Shown: positions 1 through 8,930, counted from the first letter of the stretch. The stretch is DNA of 64,000 nucleotides from an uncultured Lachnoanaerobaculum sp. (GCF_938015485.1 NZ_CALLVU010000128.1:1-64000), one strand, 5' to 3'. Numbers and translations are program-made. Notes: generated from the letters alone by a model not told the origin.

Positions 1-1
1 T

Positions 2-1075
2 CCGAAGATACTTTGGGTAAAGAATAATGAGCCTGAGATTTTTGCAAAAATTTCAAAAATAATGCTGCCTAAGGATTATATCATCTATATGCTTAGCGGA
101 AGCTTTGCTACAGATTATTCCGATGCTTCAGGTATGTTGCTTTTGGATGTAAAGAACAAGAAATGGTCAAAGGAAATGATTGATATATGCTCTATTTCCG
201 AGGATATGTTGCCGAAGCTTTATGAAAGCTATGAGGCGGTAGGAACTATAAAGCCAGAGCTTGCAAAAGAACTTGGACTTAATGAGGGCATAAAGATAGT
301 AGCGGGAGCCGGAGATAATGCGGCGGCAGCCATAGGTACAGCTACAGTGGGTGAAGGTGCCTGCAATATTTCACTTGGAACTTCAGGAACCGTATTTATC
401 TCAAGTAAGAACTTCGGTGTGGACAGCTTTAATGCCCTACATTCATTTGCCCATGCGGACGGCAACTATCATCTGATGGGTTGCATGCTCAGTGCGGCGT
501 CATGTAATAAGTGGTGGATGGAAGAAATATTAAAGACAAAGGACTTTGCAAAGGAACAAAAGAATATAGACAATCTCGGTGAGAACAATGTTTTCTTTTT
601 GCCGTATCTTATGGGAGAGCGTTCTCCTCACAACGACCCTGATGCCGCAGGTACATTTATAGGGATGAGAATGGATACAAAAAGAGAAGATATGACACTT
701 GCGGTATTTGAAGGTGTTACCTTTGCTCTAAGAGATTCACTTGAAGTGGCAAGAAGCCTCGGTATCAAGATAGAGAAAACTATGATCTGCGGCGGAGGTG
801 CCAAGAGCCCGCTTTGGAAAAGACTTGTGGCTAATATACTTAATGTAGAGGTAGATGTACCTGTAAGTGAGGAAGGACCGGGATTCGGTGCAGCCATACT
901 TGCAGCGGTAGGCTGTGGAGAATATGAAAGCGTAGAAAAGGCTGCAAAATCTATAATAAAAATTAAAGAAAAAATAAAACCTGAAGCCGATCTTGTGGTA
1001 AAATATGAAGAGAAGTATCAAAAATTCAAAAGGATATATCCTGCCTTAAAGGATGTATTCAAAGAGATTAGATAA
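2..1075 (+). CDS. xylB: Xylulokinase, 5'-truncated by the window edge
   Basis: Xylulokinase phosphorylates D-xylulose to xylulose 5-phosphate in the cytoplasm, feeding the pentose phosphate pathway. The start lies outside the window: the frame is open from base 2, and the first ATG (62) is internal because family-like sequence (PKILWVKNNEPEIFAKI) precedes it. About 357 residues of a usual 490-500 are present. FGGY-kinase landmarks are visible: LPKDYI, DYSDASGMLLLD, the phosphate-binding GAGDNAAAAIGT, LGTSGTVF and GGGAKSPLWKR. The downstream peroxiredoxin starts 10 bases after the stop, so the two may be co-transcribed. Other FGGY sugar kinases are possible, but the motif set fits XylB best. 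Confidence 0.9.
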   Translation, partial: PKILWVKNNEPEIFAKISKIMLPKDYIIYMLSGSFATDYSDASGMLLLDVKNKKWSKEMIDICSISEDMLPKLYESYEAVGTIKPELAKELGLNEGIKIVAGAGDNAAAAIGTATVGEGACNISLGTSGTVFISSKNFGVDSFNALHSFAHADGNYHLMGCMLSAASCNKWWMEEILKTKDFAKEQKNIDNLGENNVFFLPYLMGERSPHNDPDAAGTFIGMRMDTKREDMTLAVFEGVTFALRDSLEVARSLGIKIEKTMICGGGAKSPLWKRLVANILNVEVDVPVSEEGPGFGAAILAAVGCGEYESVEKAAKSIIKIKEKIKPEADLVVKYEEKYQKFKRIYPALKDVFKEIR

Positions 1076-1085
1076 GGATGGATTT

Positions 1086-1541
1086 ATGTTAAAGATAGGC
1101 ACAAAGGCACCGGAGTTTTCACTGCCGGATGAGAACGGAACCGTTAGAAATCTTTCAGATTATGAAGGTAAAAAACTTATATTATATTTTTATCCTAAGG
1201 ACAATACTCCGGGATGCAGTGCACAGGCTTGCGGCTTTGGAGAACTGTATCCGCAGTTTATAGAAAAAGGAGTAGAGGTTGTAGGCATCAGTAAGGACAG
1301 TGTGGCATCACATAAGAAATTTAAAGATAAGTATTCATTACCTTTTACACTGCTTTCAAACCCGGAGCTGGATGTTATACAGGCTTATGATGTATGGCAT
1401 GAGAAAAAGCTGTACGGAAAGACTTCCATGGGAGTTGTAAGGACTACATATCTGATAGATGAAAAAGGATTTATTATAGAGGCCATGGAGAAAGTTAAGG
1501 CTGCCAAAAATCCTAGTGATATGCTGGAGAGCTTGGGATGA
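1086..1541 (+). CDS. bcp: Thioredoxin-dependent peroxiredoxin, Bcp/PrxQ type
   Basis: This thiol peroxidase reduces hydrogen peroxide and organic hydroperoxides using thioredoxin. The protein has 151 residues, normal for Bcp. The peroxidatic cysteine is C44 in TPGCSAQAC, and C49 five residues later is the resolving cysteine, which marks the Bcp subgroup with a CxxxxC pair. The opening KIGTKAPEFSLPDENG is typical. The frame extends upstream to an ATG at 1053, but that start lies inside xylB and lacks a ribosome site; ATG 1086 has AAGGATGG just before it and matches the family start. The stop overlaps the next gene by four bases. Confidence 0.93.
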   Translation: MLKIGTKAPEFSLPDENGTVRNLSDYEGKKLILYFYPKDNTPGCSAQACGFGELYPQFIEKGVEVVGISKDSVASHKKFKDKYSLPFTLLSNPELDVIQAYDVWHEKKLYGKTSMGVVRTTYLIDEKGFIIEAMEKVKAAKNPSDMLESLG

Positions 1542-2287
1542 AAATAATAGTATCACCTGCCAAGACAATGGTAGAAAACAGTGACAGCTATATCGGCGGC
1601 AGTGTACCTACATATATTGATTACAGTCTGATTCTTTTGGATGAGATAAGAAAAAAGTCTTATGAAGAGCTGAAAGAGATTTGGAAATGCAATGAAAAGA
1701 TTGCAAAAGAAAATTTTGAAAGGTTTAAAGATATGAATTTGCAGGGGAGTCTTACCCCTGCAATATTTTCATATCAGGGCATACAGTATCAATATATGGC
1801 TGTAAATGTGATGGAAACTTCTTCACTTGAATATATAAGAGAGAATCTGTATATACTTTCAGGTTTTTTCGGTATACTTAGGGCTTTTGACGGTGTGAGT
1901 CCTTATAGACTTGAGATGCAGGCAAAGATGGAAATCGGAAAGCACAAAAATCTTTATGAGTTTTGGGGCGATAAGATTTATAAAAGCTTGTTTCAAGATA
2001 ATGAAGCGGTGATAAATCTGGCTTCAAAGGAGTATTCAAAGACAGTAGAAAAGTACATTTCAAAAAATGATAAATTTATCACCTGTATATTTGCCGAGAA
2101 AAGAAACGGCAAAACGGTGCAAAAGGCGACTCTTGCAAAGATGGCAAGAGGTGAGATGGTAAATTATATTGCCGGTAAAGATATTCAAAATGAGGAAGAT
2201 ATAAAAAATTTTGACAGACTCGGATTCGCTTTTGACAGTGAGTTGTCGGATGCAAACAATTATGTATTTATATTGGAGCAGCGGTAA
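1538..2287 (+). CDS. yaaA: YaaA family peroxide-stress protein (UPF0246/DUF328)
   Basis: YaaA proteins limit intracellular iron and oxidative DNA damage during peroxide stress in E. coli and have a DNA-binding fold; the activity of firmicute homologues is not established. The 249-residue protein opens with the signature KIIVSPAKTM and carries the family segments YILSGFFGILRAFD, SPYRLEM and NLASKEYSK, with a C-terminal ARGEMVNYI and RLGFAFD. Length is typical. The start overlaps the bcp stop as ATGA, so the two are translationally coupled, which fits a shared oxidative-stress role. Confidence 0.93.
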   Translation: MKIIVSPAKTMVENSDSYIGGSVPTYIDYSLILLDEIRKKSYEELKEIWKCNEKIAKENFERFKDMNLQGSLTPAIFSYQGIQYQYMAVNVMETSSLEYIRENLYILSGFFGILRAFDGVSPYRLEMQAKMEIGKHKNLYEFWGDKIYKSLFQDNEAVINLASKEYSKTVEKYISKNDKFITCIFAEKRNGKTVQKATLAKMARGEMVNYIAGKDIQNEEDIKNFDRLGFAFDSELSDANNYVFILEQR

Positions 2288-2291
2288 AAGT

Positions 2292-2837
2292 ATGTATATT
2301 TCAAAACCTTACAAGGGTAGACCTGTGGATATAGAAAACAGACAGGAAAAGGAAAAGAGATGCTATGATTTCTTGGACGGCATAGGTGTGGATTACGAGG
2401 TTGTTGACCATGATGAGGCATCGGATATGGAAAAATGTAAAGAGATAGAAGGTGCACTCGGTGTAAAGATTTGCAAGAATATAGTACTTTGCAACAGGCA
2501 GGAGACAAAATTTTTTCTCTTTATGATGCCGGGCGACAAAAAATATGTGACAAAGGATGTTTCAAAGAAACTTGAAATGTCAAGGCTTTCATTTGCAAAG
2601 GAGAACTATCTTAAGGAGTTTTTGGATGTGACTCCGGGCTCTGTAAGTGTGCTGGGACTGATGAATGATAAGGATGATGTTGTCAAGCTGGTTATAGACA
2701 GAGATGTTATAAAAGCCGATTTTATCAGATGTCATCCCTGTGTAAATACATCTACATTGAAGATAGCGACTGACGACTTTTTGAATAAAGTAATATCGGC
2801 ACTGAAAAAGGAAGCCAAGATAATAGATAATGAATAA
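2292..2837 (+). CDS. ProX/YbaK-type aminoacyl-tRNA deacylase
   Basis: Proteins of this family hydrolyse mischarged tRNA(Pro), usually Ala-tRNA(Pro), in trans. The 181-residue product has the YbaK/ProX fold signature: ALGVKICKNIVLCN with the conserved lysine, FFLFMMPGDKKYV, LLxxTPGSVSVLGLMND-like spacing and a final HPCVNTSTLKI. An upstream in-frame ATG (2211) lies inside yaaA and its 27 extra residues are not family-like, so ATG 2292 is preferred. It begins four bases after the yaaA stop and its end overlaps the polymerase gene by eight bases, so it belongs to the same operon. The exact tRNA or amino-acid specificity cannot be read from sequence. Confidence 0.85.
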   Translation: MYISKPYKGRPVDIENRQEKEKRCYDFLDGIGVDYEVVDHDEASDMEKCKEIEGALGVKICKNIVLCNRQETKFFLFMMPGDKKYVTKDVSKKLEMSRLSFAKENYLKEFLDVTPGSVSVLGLMNDKDDVVKLVIDRDVIKADFIRCHPCVNTSTLKIATDDFLNKVISALKKEAKIIDNE

Positions 2838-4296
2838 GAAAGAGATATTTGTTGCAGTTGATTTAAAATCCTTCTATGCCTCTGTGGAATGTAGAGAAAG
2901 AAATCTTGATCCGATGGATGTGAATTTGGTGGTTGCAGATGAGAGCAGGACGGCAAAGACGATATGTCTGGCGGTAAGTCCCGCACTTAAAAGTTTCGGA
3001 GTGCCGGGCAGACCGAGGCTTTTTGAAGTGTTGAAAAGACTTCAGGAGATAAATCACAGAAAACAAAAGCTTGTAGGAAAACTTGAAGGCAAGTCCTCAT
3101 CATTGACGGAGCTTAGGAAAAATCCGAAACTTGAAGCTGATGTTGTTGTCGCAATCCCAAGGATGAAAAAGTATATGGAGTACAGTGCAAAGATACTTAG
3201 CGTATACTTAAAGTATGTTTCTCCTGAGGATATATATGTCTACTCTGTAGATGAGGTATTTATAGACCTTGGCGGATACATTTTAGATAATGCCGTAGAG
3301 TTTGTGGAAATGATGGTTAAGGATGTCTTTGATACCACCGGAATCATTGCAAGTGCAGGTATAGGTGAAAATATGTATCTTGCAAAGGTGGCAATGGACA
3401 TTGTGGCAAAAAAGGCTAAGCCGAACGAGCATGGAGCAAGGATTGGAGAACTCAGTATAAGTTCATATAGAGAGCAACTTTGGAGCCATACTCCTATCAC
3501 AGATTTTTGGAGAGTCGGAAGAGGGTATGCAAAGACTTTGGCTAAGTACGGTATATATACCATGGGAGATATAGCAAGAGAGAGTCTGAAACAAAACAAA
3601 GGGAATGAGGGAATGGAACTTTTGTACAGGCTGTTCGGTAAGAATGCAAGCTTTCTGATAGAGCATGCATGGGGAATTGACAGTACGCAGATAAAGGATG
3701 TGAAGTCATACACTCCTGAGAAAAAGAGTATCAGTGAGGGACAGGTTTTACTTAGACCCTACAGTTATGATGAGATGAGAACCATTGTGATAGAGATGGC
3801 GGAGAGACTTTCATTTTCATTGCTTGAAAAGGATATTTTGACAAAGCAGATTACTCTAAGTCTGGGATATGATATAGAGAGTCTTTTAGACCCTTATATA
3901 GAAAAGAAGTACACCGGCAATATTACCAAAGACTTTTATGGAAGAAGTATACCTGAGGGAACTCATGGAGTGATAAATCTTTTAACCTATACCGACTCAA
4001 CAAAAGAGATATGTAAGAAAAGTGAAGAACTTTTTGAGAGACTTGCAAATCCGATACTTTTATTTAGAAGACTGACTATAGCTGCAAGTGAGATAAGCAA
4101 TAAAAACAGTGCAGGCTGCATTGGAAATCTTTTGGAAGCAAACAATATTTCTGAAGAAAAGGAGAACAGCAGAATGAAAGCCGTATTGAAACTAAAAAGA
4201 AAGTTCGGAAATAATGTAATATTTAAAGGATTGAATCTAAAAGAAGAGGGGACTGCGCTTGACAGAAACAGGCAGATAGGTGGGCATAAGGAATAA
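2830..4296 (+). CDS. Y-family DNA polymerase (UmuC/DinB superfamily)
   Basis: Y-family polymerases copy past damaged template bases. The 488-residue protein shows the catalytic acidic residues: D11 in VAVDLKSFYASVE and D141-E142 in YSVDEVFIDL. SAGIGENMYLAKVAMD matches the palm/fingers region, and a little-finger domain follows near LFGKNASFLIEHAWG. An atypically large insert sits around residues 45-110, as in firmicute UmuC-like proteins carried on mobile elements. The C-terminal 47 residues are repeated 1.4 kb downstream beyond the DUF1016 gene. It is either a UV-repair polymerase or a UvrX/UmuC-like enzyme; DinB proper is usually shorter. Confidence 0.88.
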   Translation: MNKKEIFVAVDLKSFYASVECRERNLDPMDVNLVVADESRTAKTICLAVSPALKSFGVPGRPRLFEVLKRLQEINHRKQKLVGKLEGKSSSLTELRKNPKLEADVVVAIPRMKKYMEYSAKILSVYLKYVSPEDIYVYSVDEVFIDLGGYILDNAVEFVEMMVKDVFDTTGIIASAGIGENMYLAKVAMDIVAKKAKPNEHGARIGELSISSYREQLWSHTPITDFWRVGRGYAKTLAKYGIYTMGDIARESLKQNKGNEGMELLYRLFGKNASFLIEHAWGIDSTQIKDVKSYTPEKKSISEGQVLLRPYSYDEMRTIVIEMAERLSFSLLEKDILTKQITLSLGYDIESLLDPYIEKKYTGNITKDFYGRSIPEGTHGVINLLTYTDSTKEICKKSEELFERLANPILLFRRLTIAASEISNKNSAGCIGNLLEANNISEEKENSRMKAVLKLKRKFGNNVIFKGLNLKEEGTALDRNRQIGGHKE

Positions 4297-4310
4297 AGTA
4301 GAGATACATT
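4153..4310 (+). repeat. Direct repeat, left copy (3' end of polymerase gene)
   Basis: 158 bp covering the last 48 codons of the Y-family polymerase gene (stop included) and 14 bases beyond. It aligns without gaps to 5558-5715, with 14 differences by my count, mostly silent or conservative. The DUF1016 nuclease gene lies between the two copies. Confidence 0.93.
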
Positions 4311-4437
4311 GAGAGATATAGAACCTGAATTACGTAGTCACTGTAAAATTTAAGACGTCGGAACTTTCATAGTGATTCGACGGAAGATGGGTTTAAAAAC
4401 TCAACTAAACATTAGTATGAGTAAGGAGGTATGACCT

Positions 4438-5553
4438 TTGGATAACAAAGAGATGTCTATCACAAGTGATAGAGAGTATAAAAAGCTATTGTTGGAGTTA
4501 AAAGAGAAAGTAAGAAGTAGCCAACTTAAAGCTGCAATAAAGGTAAATTATGAGTTGTTAGATTTATACTGGACTTTGGGAGAATATATTGTAAGAAATC
4601 AAGAGCAATATTCATGGGGAGATGCCTTTATAAAATCGTTGGCTAAAGATTTACAAAAAGAGTTTCCAGATATGAAAGGTTTTTCTGAAACAAATATTAA
4701 GTATATCAGAAGATGGTATTCATTTTATATAAAAGGGCTACAAGGTGTAGCCGAATTAGAAAATAACGACAGCAATTCAAAAGGACTACAACCTGTAGCT
4801 CGATTTTATGAAAGAGTTATTAACCATATTAAACAGATACCGTGGGGACATAATCAAAGGATAATAAATAAGTGTAAAACCATTGATGAAGCCATATATT
4901 ATGTTAATAAAACTATTGAAAACGGGTGGAGCAGGAATGTACTCGTACATCAAATTGAAAGCGGATTATATGGCAGGGAAGGAAAATCTATAACAAACTT
5001 TGAAAAAAGGTTACCTGCTTTACAATCAGATCTGGCAAGACAGACGTTAAAAGATCCATATAATTTTGATTTCCTTACCATTCGTGAAGGATATGATGAA
5101 AGGGAACTTCAAAAAGAACTGGTTGACAAGATTTCTGATTTTTTACTTGAACTGGGTGAGGGATTTGCTTTCATAGGCAAAGAATATCACATAAATATAA
5201 ATGGGGATGATTTTTATATTGATTTGCTGTTTTACAATTTGAAACTCCATTCTTACATTGTTATAGAACTGAAAGCGGAGAAGTTTAAGCCGGAACATTT
5301 AGGACAGCTTAATTTCTATGTGACAGCAGTGAATAGAGAACTAAAAACTGATAGAGATAATGCTACAATTGGACTTCTTATTTGCAAAGATAAAAACGAT
5401 GTCGTTTGCGAATATTCATTAGAACAAATATCACAACCTATAGGTATAAGCCAATATGAGATTACTAAATTATTTGAAGCAGAATATAAGAGCAGTTTGC
5501 CGAGTATTGAAGAAATAGAGAAAAAGATCAAAGAAATAGATACGGATAATTAA
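4438..5553 (+). CDS. PDDEXK nuclease domain protein, DUF1016/YhcG family
   Basis: YhcG-type proteins pair an N-terminal DUF1016 helical region with a C-terminal PD-(D/E)XK nuclease fold and are frequent near restriction and defence loci; the substrate is not firmly known. The 371-residue protein shows LYWTLGEYI and MKGFSETNIKYIRRWY in the N-terminal part, and D262, E277 and K279 in FYIDLLFYN / IVIELKAEK as the nuclease core. The start is TTG 4438, seven bases after a perfect AAGGAGGT; the ATG at 4431 directly abuts that site and opens only a four-codon frame. The gene is bracketed by the 158-bp direct repeat and looks like an acquired unit. Confidence 0.88.
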   Translation: MDNKEMSITSDREYKKLLLELKEKVRSSQLKAAIKVNYELLDLYWTLGEYIVRNQEQYSWGDAFIKSLAKDLQKEFPDMKGFSETNIKYIRRWYSFYIKGLQGVAELENNDSNSKGLQPVARFYERVINHIKQIPWGHNQRIINKCKTIDEAIYYVNKTIENGWSRNVLVHQIESGLYGREGKSITNFEKRLPALQSDLARQTLKDPYNFDFLTIREGYDERELQKELVDKISDFLLELGEGFAFIGKEYHININGDDFYIDLLFYNLKLHSYIVIELKAEKFKPEHLGQLNFYVTAVNRELKTDRDNATIGLLICKDKNDVVCEYSLEQISQPIGISQYEITKLFEAEYKSSLPSIEEIEKKIKEIDTDN

Positions 5554-5557
5554 AAAC

Positions 5558-5715
5558 GAAGAAAAAGAGAACAGCAGAATGAAAGCCGTACTTAAAGTAA
5601 AAAGAAAGTTCGGAAATAATGCCATATTTAAAGGATTGAATCTAAAGGATGAAGTCACTGCACTTGACAGAAACAGGCAGATAGGCGGGCATAAGGAATA
5701 AAGTAGAGATATATT
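5558..5715 (+). repeat. Direct repeat, right copy, with orphan polymerase tail
   Basis: Near-copy of 4153-4310. The frame stays open and would read the polymerase C-terminus (KRKFGNN, then LDRNRQIGGHKE before a TAA at 5699-5701), with a possible internal ATG at 5579. It has no upstream partner, so it is most likely a duplication footprint and not a gene. Confidence 0.9.
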
Positions 5716-5783
5716 AAACCTGATTTCTGTCGTTTCTATCAAAACCGGGTACTCCGGATGTACAAGACCATAGAAAATTTATA

Positions 5784-5855
5784 TAGCCCACGCATTTATG
5801 TTACTGATAAGTTTAAGCATTACTTTTTCAGGACATAATTGCGTGGACTTTTTTG
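5784..5855 (+). repeat. Repeat hairpin element, copy A (terminator-like)
   Basis: TAGCCCACGCATTTATG starts the element and TGCGTGG followed by six T residues ends it, giving a seven-base stem (CCACGCA / TGCGTGG) with a long AT-rich loop containing TGATAAGTT. The same layout recurs at 6347, 10438 and 12974. It may terminate upstream transcription. Confidence 0.6.
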
Positions 5856-6129
5856 TTGGAGCGAAGAACGTGTATGAGGATATAGAAAATATAGAGAAAA
5901 TTATCCTGAATGTAAGGGTAGTTATTTAGTAATGCGATAAAATTTCTTATTAGTCTTTTATAAATATAGTAAACAAATAAAATTTTGCACTATGAAGTTT
6001 AGTACAATAAAATATATAAACATATATAAAATATTACAAAATACTGAGGTGATTATTTAATTATATCGTTACAAGATATTAAGAACAGATAAAATAATAA
6101 AAAAAATATAAGTATACCGTATACATTGT

Positions 6130-6157
6130 TGGAATTATACAAGATAAGTAATATAAT
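6130..6157 (+). promoter_or_regulatory. Putative sigma-A promoter for truncated WXG100 operon
   Basis: TTGGAA, 16 bases, then TATAAT. The homologous position in the second copy (10069-10097) has a better match, TTGAAA with 17 bases to TATAAT. Transcription would begin about 30 bases before the AAGGAGGA site. Confidence 0.55.
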
Positions 6158-6196
6158 ATAATTGTTCCCAAAATAAAACACAAGGAGGACTCTTCT

Positions 6197-6334
6197 ATGG
6201 CAGCACAGTTTGAGTCATTACAGCCTTCATTCAATCAAATGGATCAGTTGATACTGGACATAGCAAAGCAGTGTGATGACGTGGCAGATGCAACTCAGGC
6301 ATTAGATGAAGAGATTGCAAGCAAGTTTAAGTAG
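6197..6334 (+). CDS. Internally deleted WXG100 protein (45 aa)
   Basis: This small gene keeps the AAGGAGGA ribosome site and first two codons of the intact WXG100 gene at 10135, then jumps in frame to its codon 54. It encodes MAAQFESLQPS through DEEIASKFK. The first helix and the W-x-G turn are gone; only the second helix and C-terminus remain. From the joint to the stop the sequence is identical to the intact copy. The joint lies in GCAGGACAG/GCAGCACAG microhomology. A bare second helix is unlikely to form a normal WXG100 dimer, so this is either a remnant or a leader for the downstream lipase operon. Confidence 0.8.
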   Translation: MAAQFESLQPSFNQMDQLILDIAKQCDDVADATQALDEEIASKFK

Positions 6335-6346
6335 AAGTTAGTTTTG

Positions 6347-6417
6347 TAGCCCATGTATTTATGTTATCGATAAGTTATTATTTAGTTTATTAAGATATAT
6401 GAATACATGGGCATTTT
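6347..6417 (+). repeat. Repeat hairpin element, copy B
   Basis: TAGCCCATGTATT and AATACATGGGC form an 11-base stem closing a loop with TTATCGATAAG inside, followed by ATTTTT. It lies directly after the truncated WXG100 stop and is identical to copy C after the intact WXG100 gene. It could end or attenuate transcription after the highly expressed WXG100 gene. Confidence 0.8.
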
Positions 6418-6435
6418 TGAATTTAAAGGTATAAA

Positions 6436-7182
6436 ATGCAAAATAGAAGACTGAGTAAGAATGAACAAGGAATAATAGGTATTATTGCAGTAATAGCTTT
6501 TGTGGTTGGACTGGTATTCCTTAGAGATATGCTGGTAAAAAGGGGAGTGAGCATTACTATGTTAACAGAGTTAGATTATATAAATGCAGCAGAGTATTAC
6601 ATGCAGAAAAAATACGGAGAGAAGTTTGAAGGAGAGTATGTATATGAAGGTAGCGTGTATGTACATCCAAAGTCAAAACCGGAGTGGCATGTGGTAGTGG
6701 ACTTTGAGAGTGAGGGAGGTATGACATCTTTTCATGATAATTATGTAGGATACCTAAAGAAAGAAGAGCTTGAGAAGTATATTTATGAGCTGATAAAACC
6801 TATATATGGGGAGTGTAAGGTTTACATACATCCATATGGTTTTGCACTTGATGACAGCTGGAACAAAGGTGTAGACATGAGAACATATGAAAGTATTGGA
6901 ATGTATAATGCATACATATTCACGTCTAAACAAGGAGAAAGTATAGAGGAAGATTTTAAAAGAACATGTGAAAATTTTATAAATAAAGACTTACATGTAG
7001 GTGATCTATCAGTTACATATATAAAAAAAGAAGAGTTTGATAAATTTGAAGAAAGCTTGATAGACTACACATTTAATAAACTTAAGTTTTACTATAGAAT
7101 CTCGAGTGTATACAGTAAGGTGGATAAGATAGGATTTGGTGATGTAGATATTTTGGAAGGAGATAAGAATTATGGCAAGTAA
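6436..7182 (+). CDS. Membrane-anchored protein, possible lipase immunity protein
   Basis: I do not recognise this 248-residue protein. It has a short charged N-terminus, one membrane helix at about residues 12-31 (IIGIIAVIAFVVGLVFL) and a soluble remainder rich in acidic and aromatic residues that should face outward if the usual topology holds. The stop overlaps the start of the lipase effector gene by 11 bases, so production is coupled. A single-pass outward protein encoded just before a secreted lipase toxin fits an immunity role, as TilA does for S. aureus TslA; this is inference from context. Its first ten codons recur as a fragment at 10526. Confidence 0.65.
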   Translation: MQNRRLSKNEQGIIGIIAVIAFVVGLVFLRDMLVKRGVSITMLTELDYINAAEYYMQKKYGEKFEGEYVYEGSVYVHPKSKPEWHVVVDFESEGGMTSFHDNYVGYLKKEELEKYIYELIKPIYGECKVYIHPYGFALDDSWNKGVDMRTYESIGMYNAYIFTSKQGESIEEDFKRTCENFINKDLHVGDLSVTYIKKEEFDKFEESLIDYTFNKLKFYYRISSVYSKVDKIGFGDVDILEGDKNYGK

Positions 7183-8929
7183 TAGGCCTACAGATGATGA
7201 GCTACAAGAGAAGGCACTATATGATATTATTCAATATCTACCATTGGATAAATTAGATATAAGTGAGTTTAAAAACATAAATGATATAGTTAGATTAGCT
7301 AAAAACAAGGAAAAGTTACTAGGTAAAATTGAAAGTAAGCTAGATGAAGAGGGCAAGTCAGATAAAAAAGCCATAGAAGAAAATCTCCCGGCAATAGAGG
7401 CAATCTTAAAAGACAGACCTGAACTTGGTGAAGCCAGAATATCAAATATGAGCTGGAAGGATAATGATGGTGACAGGAAAAAAGATCACAATCCAAAAGG
7501 AATGCAAGCTTGTACATTTGAAAGAGATGATCAGGTATATATATCATTTAGAGGGACGCCGGCCAGATCATGGATTGATAATGCAAAAGCGTTTGTTGAG
7601 GATTTGTATACAGCAGTAGGTATAGCCAGGACAGAGATAAAAGTGGATACAGAGTTAAAAAGATACACATCTCCAATGCAGGAAGAAGCATTGGATTATA
7701 TGGAATCATTAAAAAAGAGTGGAGTTTTTGAAAAATATGGCAATGTGTATGTGACCGGACATTCAAAAGGTGGCAACGAGGCTACACTGGTAACAATGGT
7801 ATATTCGGATGTGATAGACAGATGTATAAGCGGAGACGGTCAAGGCTTTTCACCTGAGTTTGTAAGATATATGAAAAAGACTCTTGGACCGGAGAAATTT
7901 GCTGAGATTCAAGATAAGATGTATGGATTTCATGCCAACAATGACTATGTAAATGTTTTGGGAGTATCTGTCATAAAAGATGAAAATAAAATATATTTTA
8001 TACCGGAGATAAAACTGGAAAGCGTTATAGACTTATTGTGGAACCACCTGCCTACTGCAATGGTAAATGTAAAAACCGGAAAGATAGCACAGGTATCTGA
8101 GCAAGGTGCATTGGGAAAGTTTGTAGCAAAAGTAAGTGAGAAGCTTATGAAATTAAATCAAAAAGACAGGGAAGATGCAGCGATTACAGGTATGTCACCT
8201 CTACAGTATTTATATGCACATGAGTCGGTAACGTCAGTTAATCCGAATTTTTTGATAAATTGGTGTGAAACATTTATGGATAAGGCGGATGTTGTTGAAA
8301 GCTTTGGAAACGGTATTACGATATTAGGTAATATAATCGGTGAGACGTTAACTGAAAAAGAGGGAGAAGATTTCGTAAGATATATAGTGGATGAATTTGG
8401 TGATAAAAATATATGGATAAAAGACTTAGGAAAGGCATATGACAGTCTTGACTATGGAGATAAAGCTCCTGAATTAATAAAAAAGTTTATTTCGGACAGA
8501 GTAGATGAGATACAGGGATGGATAAAAGATAGCTTTGATAGATATTGGAAGGCGTATGATAAGTATAGTGAGTCGGATTTATATGAAAAAAGAGAAATAG
8601 AAGAATATAATAAATGTAAAGCATACGGCACCTCCGACCTTGGAACAGTAGCAATAAACTATTCCAAAACAAAAGAACTTGTGAATATACTTGATGAAAT
8701 GAATGACTTGGTTGAGGGTAGGATACTGCCTGAAATGGAAGATATTGCAGACAGTTTGAGGAGACTGAGTTTTTGGAAAGTAAATGTTAGAGACTGGACG
8801 GATATAAAGGACTCTATAGAAAAGAACAATAATACAAGAAAAATATTCAAAGAAAGAGTCATAAACTACTACAATTCGTGCGAGATTATGGAGGCTAAGT
8901 TTGTAGCCGGTATGTATGGAGGAAAGTGA
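7172..8929 (+). CDS. Lipase-fold T7SS effector, reverse architecture (DUF2974/Mbeg1-like)
   Basis: The 585-residue protein has an alpha/beta-hydrolase domain in its first ~300 residues: ISFRGTP (oxyanion region), the nucleophile elbow GHSKGG with S198, D258 in HANNDYVNV and H292 in WNHLPTAMV as a plausible triad. The C-terminal ~200 residues are helical and charged (VAINYSKTKELVNIL, EMEDIADSLRRL), resembling an LXG-like targeting region. This order, enzyme first and targeting helix last, is that reported for the T7SS lipase TslA of S. aureus, the reverse of ordinary LXG toxins. Three small helical genes follow and a membrane protein precedes it. Substrate lipid and secretion are inferred. Confidence 0.82.
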   Translation: MASNRPTDDELQEKALYDIIQYLPLDKLDISEFKNINDIVRLAKNKEKLLGKIESKLDEEGKSDKKAIEENLPAIEAILKDRPELGEARISNMSWKDNDGDRKKDHNPKGMQACTFERDDQVYISFRGTPARSWIDNAKAFVEDLYTAVGIARTEIKVDTELKRYTSPMQEEALDYMESLKKSGVFEKYGNVYVTGHSKGGNEATLVTMVYSDVIDRCISGDGQGFSPEFVRYMKKTLGPEKFAEIQDKMYGFHANNDYVNVLGVSVIKDENKIYFIPEIKLESVIDLLWNHLPTAMVNVKTGKIAQVSEQGALGKFVAKVSEKLMKLNQKDREDAAITGMSPLQYLYAHESVTSVNPNFLINWCETFMDKADVVESFGNGITILGNIIGETLTEKEGEDFVRYIVDEFGDKNIWIKDLGKAYDSLDYGDKAPELIKKFISDRVDEIQGWIKDSFDRYWKAYDKYSESDLYEKREIEEYNKCKAYGTSDLGTVAINYSKTKELVNILDEMNDLVEGRILPEMEDIADSLRRLSFWKVNVRDWTDIKDSIEKNNNTRKIFKERVINYYNSCEIMEAKFVAGMYGGK

Positions 8930-8930
8930 T

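Larger units (their letters stand above)
5716..6196 (+). other. Long AT-rich intergenic region before the T7SS
   Basis: This non-coding stretch contains, in order, a degenerate copy of the repeat hairpin (5784-5855), about 100 bases with no recognised feature, and from 5979 a block homologous to 9920-10134. That block includes the WXG100 promoter region and ends in the same AAGGAGGA ribosome site. It is the left edge of the T7SS duplication. Confidence 0.75.

Noticed and set aside
3240..3713. 157-codon minus-strand open frame within the polymerase gene.
   Set aside because: It is antisense to conserved polymerase motifs, has no ribosome site and no recognisable domain.
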